NCBI GenBank assembly: GCA_947471745.1
Contig: CANJKZ010000526.1
Span: 310,001-374,000 of the forward strand
Origin: Closterium sp. Naga37s-1
Lineage: Eukaryota; Streptophyta; Zygnematophyceae; Desmidiales; Closteriaceae
Reading direction: 5' to 3'
Length of the DNA: 64,000 nt
The position numbers were made by a program, and so were the translations under genes. Under the pieces are notes generated by a model that was given only the letters and a program-made list of their open reading frames with translations, searched no databases and was not told where the DNA came from. Numbering within the stretch: the first letter of the stretch is position 1; every line of letters starts with the position of its first letter. Of this stretch, positions 10,201 through 21,369 are shown piece by piece.

Positions 10201-13200
10201 GACTTGCAACAATTTACTTCTCAGTTCTTTGATATTTTCAGATGGTACTTGTCGAGGTTACCCTAATCGCTGAGCATGAATCATGCTGTCTGCACATGCC
10301 AATGTGTTGTTACCAATGTCCCCATCCGTCGCGGCCCGTGCATCCATGGTCCATGCCCATCCATGCAGATTGCAGCAGAGGCCACCACCGTCTTTCCCAA
10401 CTCCATGTGCACAGGTGCGCATCCCACTGCCTCTCCATGTCCTTCCCTTGCCAAATGTCCTCTCCTCTCATTTTGGACAGACTGCCACACCGTTTGCTCT
10501 TCCGTGTGAGCCACCATTCTGTGCTTTCTTCGGACGGCAGAGCCCTCCCACACAGCTTTCACCCACGCACCCACCGCCGCCCGTCATTCCTGAAGTCCCA
10601 TCTGCATGCTCATCGCCCTCTTCCTCTCCCGCCCACTCTTGCAGACAAGGCTTCATCTACCCGCCGAAAAACAAGGGAAGACATGTACGGGCATGGCGGC
10701 GAGCATGGATACGAGCATGGGCACGGGCATGGGCATGGATACGAGCATGGGCATGCACATACTTCCTCGCATGCTCGAGGGCTCGCGGAGGAGGTGCATG
10801 GGACGAGGTACCGCTTCCACCAGAGCCGGCACCGTGCAGCAGACACACATGCAGCGGCGGTAGAGGCAGCAGCAGCAGCTGCCGCACATGGGCATGGCAG
10901 TGGGCATGGCAGTGGGCATGACAGGCCTGAGCCATCATACCATGCGGCATCGTACCATTCGTCACACCATGGGCCATCATATCACGAGGGTTACCATGGT
11001 TCAGCAGCCTACCATGGGTCAGCTTTCCGTTCATCATCGCGCCAAGGCCCAGAGCAGTATCATGAGCGTGCTTTCGACAACCCCCATGCGTCTGCGGCCT
11101 ACCACAGCCAGGCTGCCATGCCTGGGCTCTCCGCCTCTGCAGCCGCAACCACTGACCTGGCAGCAGTGGGAGGAGCGGCGGGGGTGGGAGGCGACCGCAT
11201 GGTGCAGGCAGCTGATGTATCGGAAGAAACCCTTGGTGAGCGCTGTGCCTTGCATACACATGCACCATGTCACCACACAGCACCGTACAAGTGCCTTCAC
11301 ACCCACGCCCTGCTCTCCCTCTTCCCACTCTGCATTCAACCCCTCTCTCGCCCCCGAGCCACTACTCACTTGTCCTACTCTCTCCCCACCCCCACGCCCG
11401 CCAGACCTCCCGCATCTCTCCACCGCCGCCAACGTGTGGACGCTCCTCGGCTCCACGGACGCGCAGCGAATCAGGAACCTCCAGGTGGCGGTCTCTCGAA
11501 CACTCTACACGATGATAAAGGACTCGTGCCTCGCAGGCCCGTACGCCATGACGCTCACAGAGACCTACCGCCGCAAGTTCACCGCGTTTCTCTGCACCAT
11601 CTTTGGCGGCCCGGCGGAGCAGCTGGAGCTGTGCCGCTTCCGAAACTCCACGGGGCACCAGCTGGTGCAGGCGGACGAGCTTTACAGACACCTCAAGAAG
11701 GTGCACCTGGGGTGAGTGAGCGTGCGTGCCTGGCTTGGTGTTACTTTTGAGAATTCTCAAAAGTGCCACGGGGCATTAGCTGGTGCAGGCGAACGAGCTC
11801 TACAGACACCTCAAGAAGGTGCACCTGGGGTGAGTGACACTCCCATGTTGGTGTTACTTTTGAGATCTCTCAGAAGTGCCACGGGGCACCAGCTGGTGCA
11901 GGCTGACGAGCTCTACAGGCATCTCAAGAAGGTGCACCTGGGGTGAGTGAGCGTGCATGGCGTGCACACGCATCGATCACTCCTAGATTCCTTCTCGCCC
12001 CCCTCTTGTCCTCCCCTCCCATTGCCGATTCTTTCTTCGTTTTCCCGAATGTATGCGTCCCGGTGATAATGCCCCTCGTGCGCCACTCTCACCTGCATCT
12101 CTCGCAATGCAACCCTTCCTCAGCCGCTCACCCCCTCGGCCTGTCCACCTGCCCCCCTCCTTCGACCTTCCCCCCCTCCCCCCTGCCCCACTCCTTCCAC
12201 CTACCCCACTCACCTGATAATCAACCCCAGGGGCCGCCTGGTGATCACGTCACAGCAGCTGCGGCGATTCATCGACATCCTCCTGGCCGCCATGCAGTCA
12301 GTCACCGCGCTCTCCCCCGACGCCCTGGCGGACCTCTCGTCCTTCTTCCACCGCCTGGACCCCGCCATTGTGAGCGCCAGCACGGAGGGGTGCTCGCAGG
12401 GCGGCACGTGGCTGCAGTGGCGGGCGGGTGTGAAGCACAACACGACCATCCATGTGGGCGACAAGATCACCTGGGTGTGGGATGACGACCTCCCACACTC
12501 CCTCAGAAGTGAGTATGTTTTTGAGTCGCCTCAGAAGTGAGCTCGCCCTCTCGGCTTCACGCTCTTCCGATGTTGCTAGCTGGTTGACCCCTCGTGGTTC
12601 CTAAGTAGCAATCGGTCAACCGCTAGTGAACAGAGTTGGTCGTGTCGTGCCCCTTCATTATCTTTCGTTTCGTCTCTAAATTGCTTCTCCACCCCCTCCC
12701 CCCTTCCGCGCCATGCATGTGTGTGGCAGTATCGGGCATGGGCGATGGGCCGAAGCCGTTCTTTGAGGGCTTTGGGGGCCACCGCCTGGCGCTGTCGCGG
12801 CGCTTCTTCTGCTCGCCCATGAACGTGGGCGCCAAGGATGACTACGACGACCCCGTGCCGTGTGTTGTTAGTGAGTAACTCTCACTGTCCCCTGTGTTGT
12901 CATGTCAGTGAGTGACTCCGCCTGTCCTGTAGCTCAGTGATTGGGGTGCGTCGTCAGTGAGTCGCTCCTTGGCCTGTAGAAACGCCAACTCTCCCATATG
13001 TTCTTCTGCTCGCCCATGAACGTGGGCGCCAAGGATGACTACGATGACCCCGTGCCCTGTGTCGTCAGTGAGTGGCATGCCGTCTTGATCATCAACAGCT
13101 CTTGCACTTTCCCTCCTCACTTATCGCACCGCATCATGCTAAACGAATGCAACCACCTGAACCCCAATCCACACTCCTCTTGCCCTCCTATCCCCAATGC

Positions 13201-16200
13201 ACGCTCCTCTTGCCCTCCTATCCCCAATGCACGCTCCTCTTGCCCTCCTATCCCCAATGCACGCTCCTCTTGCCCTCCTATCCCCAATGCACGCTCCTCT
13301 TGCCCTCCTATCCCCAATGCACACTCCTCTTGCCCTCCTATCCCCAATGCACGCTCCTCTTGCCCTCCTATCCCCGCCTTTCTCGCCTCTCTGCTTCCCC
13401 CTCAACCCCCCCACCCCTGTTCCCCCTTTCCCACCCTCTCTCCAGAGCTCGCCTCGGACGTCAACGCCACGTTCACCTACACCAAGGTGTTCTCCCGCCC
13501 GGGCGTGTACCTCTGTGAAAGCGACTTTCGAGGCGCCTCAAATGTCCTCATGCCCTCATGCCCTCCCCCCCCACCCCTGTGCCCCCTTTCCCACCCTCTC
13601 TCCAGAGCTCGCATCAGACGGCAACGCCACGTTCACATACACCAAGGTCTTCTCCCGCCCGGGCGTGTACCTCTATGAAAGCGGCAACGACGTCGGCGAG
13701 ATCGGCGACATCGGGAGTGCAGGGCCCTCCGCCTCCTCTTCCTCTGCCTCCTCCTCTTCCTCCTCCTCGTCCATGTCGGGGATGGTCACGGTGCTCGTTC
13801 CGCCTCCCGAGCCTGAAGGTCAGTGCTCAACGGTGTTCGTCGCTCTGTGCGCCCTGATGTGGGCAGCGCTCACATGAGGAGCCCTGATGAGGGCAGCGCT
13901 CACATGAGGAGCCCTGATGAGGGCAGCGCTCACATGAGGAGCCCTGATGTGGGCAGCGCTCACATGAGGAGCCCGCCTGCCACCTGGGTCGCTCGCTGGT
14001 GACAGATGAGAAGCTCGTTAGGTCCTGTACCCACCTCCATGTGTCTGTCTCCTCCTACCCTCTCACGCATTCTTACCCCCGCCTGCCCTGCATCCCACCG
14101 CCGCCCTCCCTCCTCGTGTCCCTCCCCTCCCCACTCACCAGACACGGCCTTCCGCTGTGCGCCGGCATGCTCGCTGCAGCTGATCGCCAACGGGGTGTGC
14201 AACCCCGAGTGCAACACGCCCACCTGCGCCTTTGACGGCGGTGACTGCGGCTGCATCGACCCCGTCTTTGGCGTTGGCTTCTGCACCTGCCCCGCCGGCC
14301 AGGCCCGGCGACATGATGGATGTAAGCTCATAGTGAAGTAGCGTCAAGCCTTTGACGGCGGTGACTGTGGCTGCATCGACCCCGTCTTTGGCGTTGGCTT
14401 CTGCACCTGCCCTGCCGGCCAGGCCAGGCGCCACGATGGATGTGCGCCCCTCCCCCTGCCTTCCTCTTCCATCCTGTCCTCCCCCTCCCCCTTCCATCCT
14501 TCCTTCCCCCTGCGCCAACCCTCACCCTCCAACTGTCTGTTTCCGCCTCTGCCTTCATCGCCCTCTCTTCCTCGCTCCTACCTGCCTACCCAAGCCATGT
14601 TCGCATCCATGTGCCCGGCCGCACCCCTTCCTTCCTCCACACGCACCACTAAGACTCCTCCCCCCCTTTTCCTTACTCCTCTCCGTCCCCCCTCTCCATC
14701 CCGTGCCTGTGTGCATGAGAGCAGCGTGCTGTGTGTCCGACGCCGTGGGGGACAATCTGAGCTACCCCTTCTCACTGCAGCGCTACGGCACCAACTTCTG
14801 GGAGAGCAACCGCGCCTTCGCTGCCGAGAGGGACGCACCGCTCACCCGCTTCGTTGCCTCTCACAACAGGTATAGGTCTTTCAGTGGCCGCATGGCAGGT
14901 GTGGATGGGAGCAGGGGGCATGCCTGACTGACAGTAGGTGGAGTTGAGGTCGTGTCTCACCCCTTTCTGTGTCAGATCTGCCTAGCACGTGCACGTGGGG
15001 TGAGCAGGGTTACGCTTCTGCATGCCACCCTCAGAACCACTCCCAACCTGCTTCACATCATCGCCTCTCATCCTTCTCGCTCCCTCTCTCTCACCCCTTC
15101 CATGCCGCCTTTCTCCCACGTGCCCCGTTCCTCGCCCTTCCTCCCACTCGCCCCCCCATGGCAGGCTGCTGCCAGGAATGTTCCTGCGCCAGCACCGATG
15201 GACCGTCAAGACGTGCCAAAGCCTCGAGTATGCGCTCCATCCGCACGGCCTGCTCATCACTGCCTTGTGTATCCCTCTCCTCCCACGTGCCTGCATGCAG
15301 GTTGCTCATAGGAATGTTCCTGCGCCAGCACCGCTGGAGCGTCAAGACGTGCCAGAGCTCCGGGTACGTCCACACTCTACTCACCCCGCACCCCTCCCTG
15401 CTGCCGCCCTTCCACTTTCCTTTCCATCTCTCTTGCAATATCCCGCACACATCGCAAGCGCTGCTGTCGTTTCCCTTTGTCCTGTCACTCCGCAACCACA
15501 ACCACCGCCTCGCACCTCCCAGCTTCGTCTCACTCGATTGTCTCCCCGTCTCCCTTTCCTCCTCTTCTGCCCCCCTCTCTCCTGCGTCCCTGCAGCCTGC
15601 ATCACCTGGCGGGGTGGTGCAGCAACGGCACGACACGGCAGCCCTTCGGGGTGAACCCGCACTACCTGCCCTCCTCCTCGCTCTTCAACCCCGTCGCTGC
15701 CGCCGCCACCCCCACCACCACCGCCGCCACCCCCACCACCACCGCCGCCACCACCGCCACCACCGCCACCACCACGCCCCAGGCTGTGAACGCGTCTTCC
15801 CAGGACCCGCTGGTGCTGAACCCACAAGGGCTGCCGTACGGCTTCGTGTACCCCGTGGTAGGCCCGCCTCGCTTCGCCTCTCCCCATGCTGCAACACTTT
15901 TCTTAGGGAGCCGCTGCTGCTCCCATCTTTTTTTTCTCTTGCGCAGTGAGCCGATTCCACCACCATTGGTCTTCAGTGAGGTATCCTGTGGCTTGCGCTT
16001 TGAAAAGCAGCTGTTGCAATCGTTTCCTTGCTTCTCCTTGGGCGAGCAGGAGCAGGAGGAGGGGTACCCGCTGGTGTTTGACGTCAACCTGGCGTTTGAG
16101 GACGCCATGAGTCGCCTGCAGTACGTGGCTGACGGCTTCTATGTTGACAATGCCACGCGCTCCATCGAAGTCTCCTTCATCACCCACAACGGTATGAATG

Positions 16201-19200
16201 AATGACCTTAAGGAGCGTTAGGGCCGCGGGTAGTGTGTGTGTTCTTCCTGTGTGTTTCTCCCATCACCCTCTCTTGTTCAACCTCTTGACTATCGGATGT
16301 TCTATAACCTCATGACCATCCTGCCGCTCCCTCCCCTCGCCCCATCACCAGGTGAGAGCAGCACATTTGTCCTCACGACTGTCACAGCCGAGGTGGACAC
16401 GGGCGGCGGGCTCGTCACCTCCTTCTCCTCGCTCCCCGTCTCCACAACCCTCTACCCGCCCACCCTCACCTCGGTCTTCCTGCTGCTGCTGCAAGCGGTG
16501 TACGTGGTGGCGCTGCTGTGGAACGGGGTGGAGGAGGCGGTGGAGCTGCGGGGGCGCATGAAGAGAGAGGGCTCCGTTCTCAGCTACTTCCGCTCCGGAT
16601 GGAACTGGATCGACATGGCCTCGCTGCTCCTGCAGTGGCTCGCTCTCATCACCTGGCTCGTGCTGTGGCGGGCCACAGAGGCGTTTGACGTGCAGCCACG
16701 CTACGACATCTACCACACTCTGCTGGAGATGCCGCAGTACTGGGCTGTGCCCGACCCGCCCGTGGGGTTCATGGCGGCCATGGACAAGTACTCGTCGCTG
16801 CAGGCGCTCATCAACTGGCGCTCCTTCTACTTCGCCCTGCAGGGCGTCAAGTGAGTTGCCTGCTCCTGTTGTAAAGCTGCTGGGTCAAGCCGTTTTTGGT
16901 TCTGTAGTGGCCCGCTGCTTCTACTTCGCCCTGCCAGGCGTCAAGTATGCGCCGGCCTCCCTTCCTTTCTTCCCCTGCTCCGCCTGCCCTCTTCGAGTTC
17001 CACTTTTCCATGTTTCTTTCGACAGTGTTGCCCAGATTCCTCAACTCATGTCTTTCTCTCTCCCAACCTTGCTCATTCCCGTTGCTGCATCCCGTCCCCC
17101 CAGCCTCTTCCTGCTCATGGTGCGGCTGCTCAAGCTGATGGACTTCCAGCCCTATCTGGGCGTCATCACTCGCTCCCTCGCCCTCGCCATGCCTTCCCTG
17201 CTGCACTTCTTCCTGCTCACGTTCATCGTCTTCTTCTGCTTCGCTCTCTACGGTTACCTCGTCTTCGGCGGCAAGATGGAGCAGGTGTGTCTTGGGTGGG
17301 AAGATGAGCCACACAGCACTCTACTCTGAATCGCTCGCCCCATGTGCATGTGCTCCACTCACCAGTTTCGCTTTGTTGCTCACTTGCGCCTGCATGCTCC
17401 TCATGTTGCAAAACCTTTTCTCATGCCAAGATTCACTCCCATGCATCCTCCCTCTGTGTCCTCCCAAACCCTGTGTCCTCCCATCCAACCTGTGCAGTTT
17501 GCGACCCTGCCGGAGGCGCTGTTCACGTGTTTCCTGATCATTCTGAACGAGAACGCCACGGCCTACTTCTTTGTGCACATGCACGGGTGGGACCTGGTGG
17601 CGGGCATGCTCTTCTTCATCGCCTTCATTCTCCTCCTCGTCTTCATCCTCTTCAACTTCCTCATCGCCATCATTGTCGACTCCTTCATGACCATCAAGGT
17701 GACTTGGCTTCAGGGTTTCGTTTCGTTTAGTTTGGTTTTTTTTTTTTCTTTTTCTTTTTCTTTTTTCTAAGCAGTTTTTGCCACAGCCTCTATTCCTCCT
17801 CCAGCAGTTTCTGGTCACAACCAGAAGTAAGCCCCCCTCTCACACTCGCCTCCCACCTCCCCTGCCAGGACTCGCACGTGGTGGCGACATCCATAGCGCA
17901 CGACATCGGCACCATCGTGCGATACCTCGTCAACCGCTCCCTCGGGCGCTTCTCCCCGTACAGCGACATCATGGCGCAGCTGGAGCAGCTGGGCGCGCGC
18001 AACAGGCAGCAGGACGAGGCGCACAAGCGCATGCAGCGCTACCAGTCCTTCAAGCGCCGCGCCAAGTCGTGTTTTGGTCGTGGGAAGGTCTGTGGGGGGA
18101 GTGCAGCGGAGGTGGAGCGAGCCAAGACGATGGCGGCGGGTGGGGCCGGGGCGGCGGCGGCACCGCAGAGGGTGCTGCAGGTGAAGGGGCAGAGCATTGA
18201 TGACATCTCCCTCGCCATGATCCTGCAGCGCCGCCACGCCCGGGAGGTATGTTCTGCGTGCATCCTCGCCGGCACGCCTTGGTTTCATTTTACTACCTGC
18301 TCCAATTTGTGAAATAATCGACTCGACGCCAACATAGCGACTCATTCACACCCTCCCATGGCCCCTCTCCCCCTTCCATCGAACCCACTCACAGGATCCG
18401 TCAGCTTCGATCCCCTCCCCATCATCTGCAGCGGTGCTGCAAATCTCACCGGAGTCAGAGCAACTGTCGCACGTGCTGCTGAGGCAGTTTGGCGACCAGG
18501 TGGTGCGGGACTACAGCAAGCCGCAGCACAAGCCCAAGCACGGGCTGCCACAGGTGCAGGAGGAGCTGGGGAAGGTGCGGGAAGCCATGGACGAGCTTAA
18601 AGCCATGGTGCTCGCGCTGCACTCCGCTGTCGCTGCGGGGGCAGGCGGAGCTGGGGTAGGGTTTGGCGGGGAGGGTATGCTGCCTGGTGTGGTGGGTGCG
18701 GGTGGGAGTGCGGCCGGGGGAGCAGGGGCGCATTACCCGTTGTTTTCCGCGTCGTCGTCGGCAGCAGCAGCGCTGGCACGCTCGTCGTTCAGCACCACCT
18801 CCTCCTTCTCCACCGCCCACGGCTGCTTCCTCTCCCCCAACTCCCTCGGCACGCCCCTGGGCACCTCCCCTGCTAGGGACTCCTTCGCTACCCCTGCCGC
18901 CTCCTCCCTCGCTGCCTTCAGCCCTTCCATTCGTAACCCATTTGCTGCTGGTAACCCGCTCGTTGCCAGCCACCCGTTCGCGGCCAATAACCCGTTTGCC
19001 GGGGGTAACCCGTTTGGCACAGGCAGTCCCCAGCGACGCTCGCTTGTGCTGCAGCGGGGGGCAGCGAGGAGGGCGGGGAGTGCAGGGCGGGCGGGGCTGA
19101 GGGGGAGCATGAGACCCAGCAACCTGGGGCGGGGGAACCAGGCAAGTAGACAGGGGAACGGGCTGGTGCTCTCTCGTGTGGAAACCACCCCTCTGCCCCA

Positions 19201-19645
19201 CCGGCAGAGATCAGAGGACGCTGCTTCGGCTCGTCATGCCGGTTCTGGCGCCGATCCCAATGCTGAGAGCTCGCAGCAGCCGACTGATGAGAGTGCGGCT
19301 TTCGTTCATGCCGATACCATGCCCATGCCCCGAACCCGCACCACTTCGTTCCCCTATCCTGAACCCGAGCCTCGTAACGCACAGGCAGGTTCGGCGCAGG
19401 CTCCTGGGAGCAGTGATGGTGAGAGCGCAGATGGGGATAGCAAGGGGAGTGCAAGCTGCGAGGAGCAGAGTAATGAGCTGTCGCCGCTGACGAAAGCCGC
19501 CCGGCGCGTATCATTCTCAGAGATGGAAGAGGAGGGTGGGGGAAGGATGAGGAAGAGGAGGGGAGAGGGTGGCCGTGGGAGGGGCGCAAGTGGAGACGGC
19601 GCAAGTGGGTCGGTGCGGAAGAGTGTGGGGTTCCACGAGGTGTGA
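7214..19645 (+). CDS. Polycystin-2-like (TRPP) cation channel with cupredoxin and LNR ectodomain, copy B (complete)
   Basis: Exons: 7214-7374, 7599-8167, 8586-8749, 9080-9157, 9331-9846, 10028-10177, 10369-10414, 10645-11235, 11405-11711, 12231-12508, 12730-12870, 13606-13818, 14142-14321, 14725-14869, 15301-15363, 15596-15857, 16050-16191, 16352-16850, 17104-17284, 17498-17698, 17869-18246, 18395-19645. These sum to 6,516 nt (2,171 aa), with every phase consistent. Order: acidic N-terminus (residues about 1-250), TM1 (ALGGFVLLMALFVAMVYL), Cys-rich module ([21 protein letters not shown]), a His-rich stretch found only here, cupredoxin-like segment ([17 protein letters not shown]), LNR repeat, TOP domain, S2-S6 (pore IILNENA), coiled coil (EELGKVREAMDELKAMV), and a Ser/Asn-rich tail with RRVSFSEMEEE. 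A tetrameric non-selective or calcium-permeable channel is expected from the family. The start is the first ATG of the conserved MAEAV... N-terminus shared with C and D. Many exon ends are tandemly duplicated. Confidence 0.88.
8254..8280 (+). repeat. Second copy of exon 2 end and donor (copy B)
   Basis: GAGGAGATCGACAAGGAGGT... with the donor GCAAG|GTGCGT recurs 113 bp downstream of the first copy (8141-8167). It offers an alternative 5' splice site. Confidence 0.8.
10689..10760 (+). other. His/Gly-rich ectodomain stretch in copy B
   Basis: Exon 8 encodes a run of GH and EHG units (for example GHGGEHGYEHGHGHGHG), with further GHGSGHGSGH and SYH-rich stretches downstream to about 11080. It lies in the predicted extracellular region before the cupredoxin part. 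His-rich repeats like this often bind Zn, Ni or Cu; that is inference here. C and D have Ala-rich sequence in its place. Confidence 0.75.
11764..11942 (+). repeat. Two extra copies of exon 9 end plus donor (copy B)
   Basis: About 65 bases encoding TGHQLVQADELYRHLKKVHLG, followed by GGGTGAGTGA, occur in exon 9 (ending 11711) and again ending at 11830 and 11942. Small substitutions separate the copies, so this is not an assembly echo. The spacing is 119 and 112 bp. Three candidate donors result. Confidence 0.88.
12998..13068 (+). repeat. Second copy of exon 11 end plus donor (copy B)
   Basis: About 70 bases encoding FFCSPMNVGAKDDYDDPVPCVV, with the following GTGAGT donor, repeat the end of exon 11 (12800-12870) with a few synonymous changes. 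Confidence 0.88.
13165..13375. repeat. 30-bp minisatellite, about 7 copies, intron of copy B
   Basis: The unit CAATGCACGCTCCTCTTGCC + CTCCTATCCC is repeated nearly perfectly in the intron before exon 12. Confidence 0.95.
13446..13535 (+). repeat. Upstream partial duplicate of exon 12 (copy B)
   Basis: This copies the start of exon 12 (ELASD.NATFTYTKVFSRPGVYL) with its own C-rich tract and TCCAG acceptor, 160 bp upstream of the exon used in the model. It lacks a clear donor at the homologous place and diverges after about 85 bases, so it is probably a dead exon-start copy. Confidence 0.8.
13850..13972. repeat. 30-bp minisatellite, 4 copies, intron of copy B
   Basis: The unit GCCCTGATGAGGGCAGCGCT + CACATGAGGA lies shortly after the exon 12 donor. 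Confidence 0.93.
14348..14441 (+). repeat. Second copy of the LNR exon 3' half plus donor (copy B)
   Basis: About 94 bases encoding AFDGGDCGCIDPVFGVGFC... and the following donor repeat the end of exon 13, 120 bp downstream, with several silent changes. TAG at 14339-14341 stops simple read-through in the exon frame. Confidence 0.85.
15165..15227 (+). CDS. Intact duplicate 63-nt exon (15a) in copy B
   Basis: This is a full-length copy of the exon at 15301-15363, encoding LLPGMFLRQHRWTVKTCQSL against LLIGMFLRQHRWSVKTCQSS. It has an acceptor (CATGGCAG) and a GT donor (GTATGC) exactly at the homologous position. As 63 nt is a multiple of three, it could be used instead of, or together with, the downstream exon without changing frame. 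It is a candidate mutually exclusive or tandem alternative exon within the TOP domain. Confidence 0.6.
15704..15778. repeat. (ACC/GCC)n coding repeat in exon 16 (copy B)
   Basis: Trinucleotide-rich sequence encodes a Thr/Ala/Pro-rich insert (TPTTTAATPTTTAATT...) in a surface loop of the TOP domain. The other copies have a shorter loop here. Confidence 0.9.
16914..16945 (+). repeat. Short copy of exon 18 end and junction (copy B)
   Basis: CTTCTACTTCGCCCTGC(C)AGGCGTCAAGT repeats the last about 30 bases of exon 18 (ending 16850) 94-95 bp downstream. Confidence 0.75.
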
Positions 19646-20476
19646 GGGAGGAGGGTGCTGGAAGCTGCTTCCCTGAGAAGGCTTAATGCCAGACTCTGGC
19701 ATTGAGGAGATGGACTGCAATGATGCTGGGACTATGCAACGATGCTGAGCAGAATTTTCTGGAGGAATGCACCGAAGCAGTGCGGTCACCAAGTGCGGAT
19801 GTTTTTTTTCCAGTTTACTAGGTGAGTTGCAAGTTATGCTGGGAGGGTTAGATTTGTGGTGTTGTAGAAAAGGGGTTTGGCGGAGTAGAAAGAAGCGAGA
19901 TGCAACAGGGATAGGAAAATGCCACATGCAGCGTTTCTTAAGCTCCACTGGTGCCTTCCCCCCCTCCATGCAGCTCTTGGTTATGGAACGAGCGTACTAG
20001 GACCTATGGAGCAAGGCGGTTGGTTACATTCGTGCTCCAGGAATAGGGGAGTTGATCAGCATTGTGGTGAAGAATGTCAAACTATAATTGTATATTGGAT
20101 ATGTTATGCTACGGTGAGGCAGCTACATTTTTCGGCATCTTCTACTTGTACCCTTCTTCTTGCTACTAGTCTACCCCTTTCCCGCCAACTACTGTAACTC
20201 TGAGAAAGAAGACTAAATCACATCTATAGTCATTGTGGGATTTATCATGGTAATAACTTATGATTGAGATCAGGATAGAGAAATAATTGCATCTACATAT
20301 TTTCGAAAGGAGTAGCAAGCCATCATTGCAGTAAGTATGGAGTAAGTTTATAAAGTGGATTACTGTAGGGCCCCTGGGCTCTATCATGAGGAAGAGCACG
20401 TTTGCATTTTCTTTAAAGCCCGTAGCTAAAATAATAGGGAAAACCCTTCAAAAATAGCAAAACAGACAACGAGGAT
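19646..20476. other. Intergenic region 3' of copy B
   Basis: No gene seen. AT content rises after about 19700, in contrast with the C/T-rich gene region. The first part is probably the 3' UTR of copy B. Confidence 0.6.
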
Positions 20477-20479
20477 TAA

Positions 20480-21178
20480 GGACGTGGGCCCAATCGAGTT
20501 TGATCGCGACTGATCTGATCGGGTCGGATCTGATCGGGTTGCTTGTGATCGCAGTGCCCGAGCCGCCTGATCATAGATATTTTTCGAAGAAGATTTCCAG
20601 TGCCTGCTTAGCAAGCGCGGTACATTTACCTCGCATTTTCGTCCCCATTCTAGCGAGATTGGCGACCATACATCACCTGGAAAAAATCCTTGTTTCACTG
20701 TAATTGCAACTGTGTAACTACTTGTTGAAATATATTTCTCATATAAACTGCTTGTAACAGTAGTTAGTGTAGTGTTTCATTGTTTGGTGGTGCACCTTGC
20801 TTGCTTTGCCTATATCCTTGTACCTTCTCTCTTTATTGAACACCTTTTCTCCTTTGGAACTCTCTCGACATCCACCTTCAACCCTAAACCTAAGCTCCTA
20901 AGCTACTATAGCCATGGCTCCTAAGCCTAACTAGCTTTAGCTCTTTGACACTACTCGCAAGCGTCGCTGTGGGCCCCGATCACATGCAATCAGGTGATCG
21001 AATGTGATCGAGGAAAATCGATTCTGATCGGGGTGAAAATCGGGTCTGATTGAGTTGGGGCGATCAGCTGATCGCGATCAGCTGATTGCCCCCGATTGCA
21101 TGAAATTGGCTTCCAGGCTTCCTAGAAATTGTTGATCGCGTGTGATCGAGGCGATCAAACTCGATTGGGCCCACGTCC
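20480..21178. mobile_element. Harbinger/Tourist-like MITE with 3-bp TAA target duplication
   Basis: Terminal inverted repeats of about 29 bp (GGACGTGGGCCCAATCGAGT... and its complement ...ACTCGATTGGGCCCACGTCC) bound a 699-bp segment flanked by TAA on both sides (20477-20479, 21179-21181). The interior is rich in GATC/TGATCG motifs and has no transposase ORF. A 3-bp TWA duplication is typical of PIF/Harbinger elements. The family label is inference from the duplication size. Confidence 0.75.
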
Positions 21179-21364
21179 TAACGGACCTGAGCACCACGGG
21201 TGTCAATGAATGCGAGCATTTGGTGGGAAATGAACATCATGCTCACACAGCTTGTCCTCAGAAACCTGATTCGAACTAGCATTTAAAGCTCCAGTATACA
21301 TTTGTAAGCAGGGTTTCGGGTTTGTATAGTGTGCCTCACAGGTTTGGGGCAACTTTTCAAGTTC

Positions 21365-21369
21365 CTAAG
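21365..21369. repeat. Target-site duplication CTAAG, left
   Basis: Five bases directly before the 5' LTR match 27938-27942 directly after the 3' LTR. Confidence 0.9.

Noticed and set aside
13165..13375. Regular 30-bp repeats as a possible CRISPR array
   Set aside because: Units are contiguous without spacers, in an intron of a eukaryotic gene; this is a minisatellite.
18432..18434. Acceptor at 18431 for the last exon of copy B
   Set aside because: The acceptor at 18394 gives the correct phase and a continuous open frame. Using 18431 would shift the frame.
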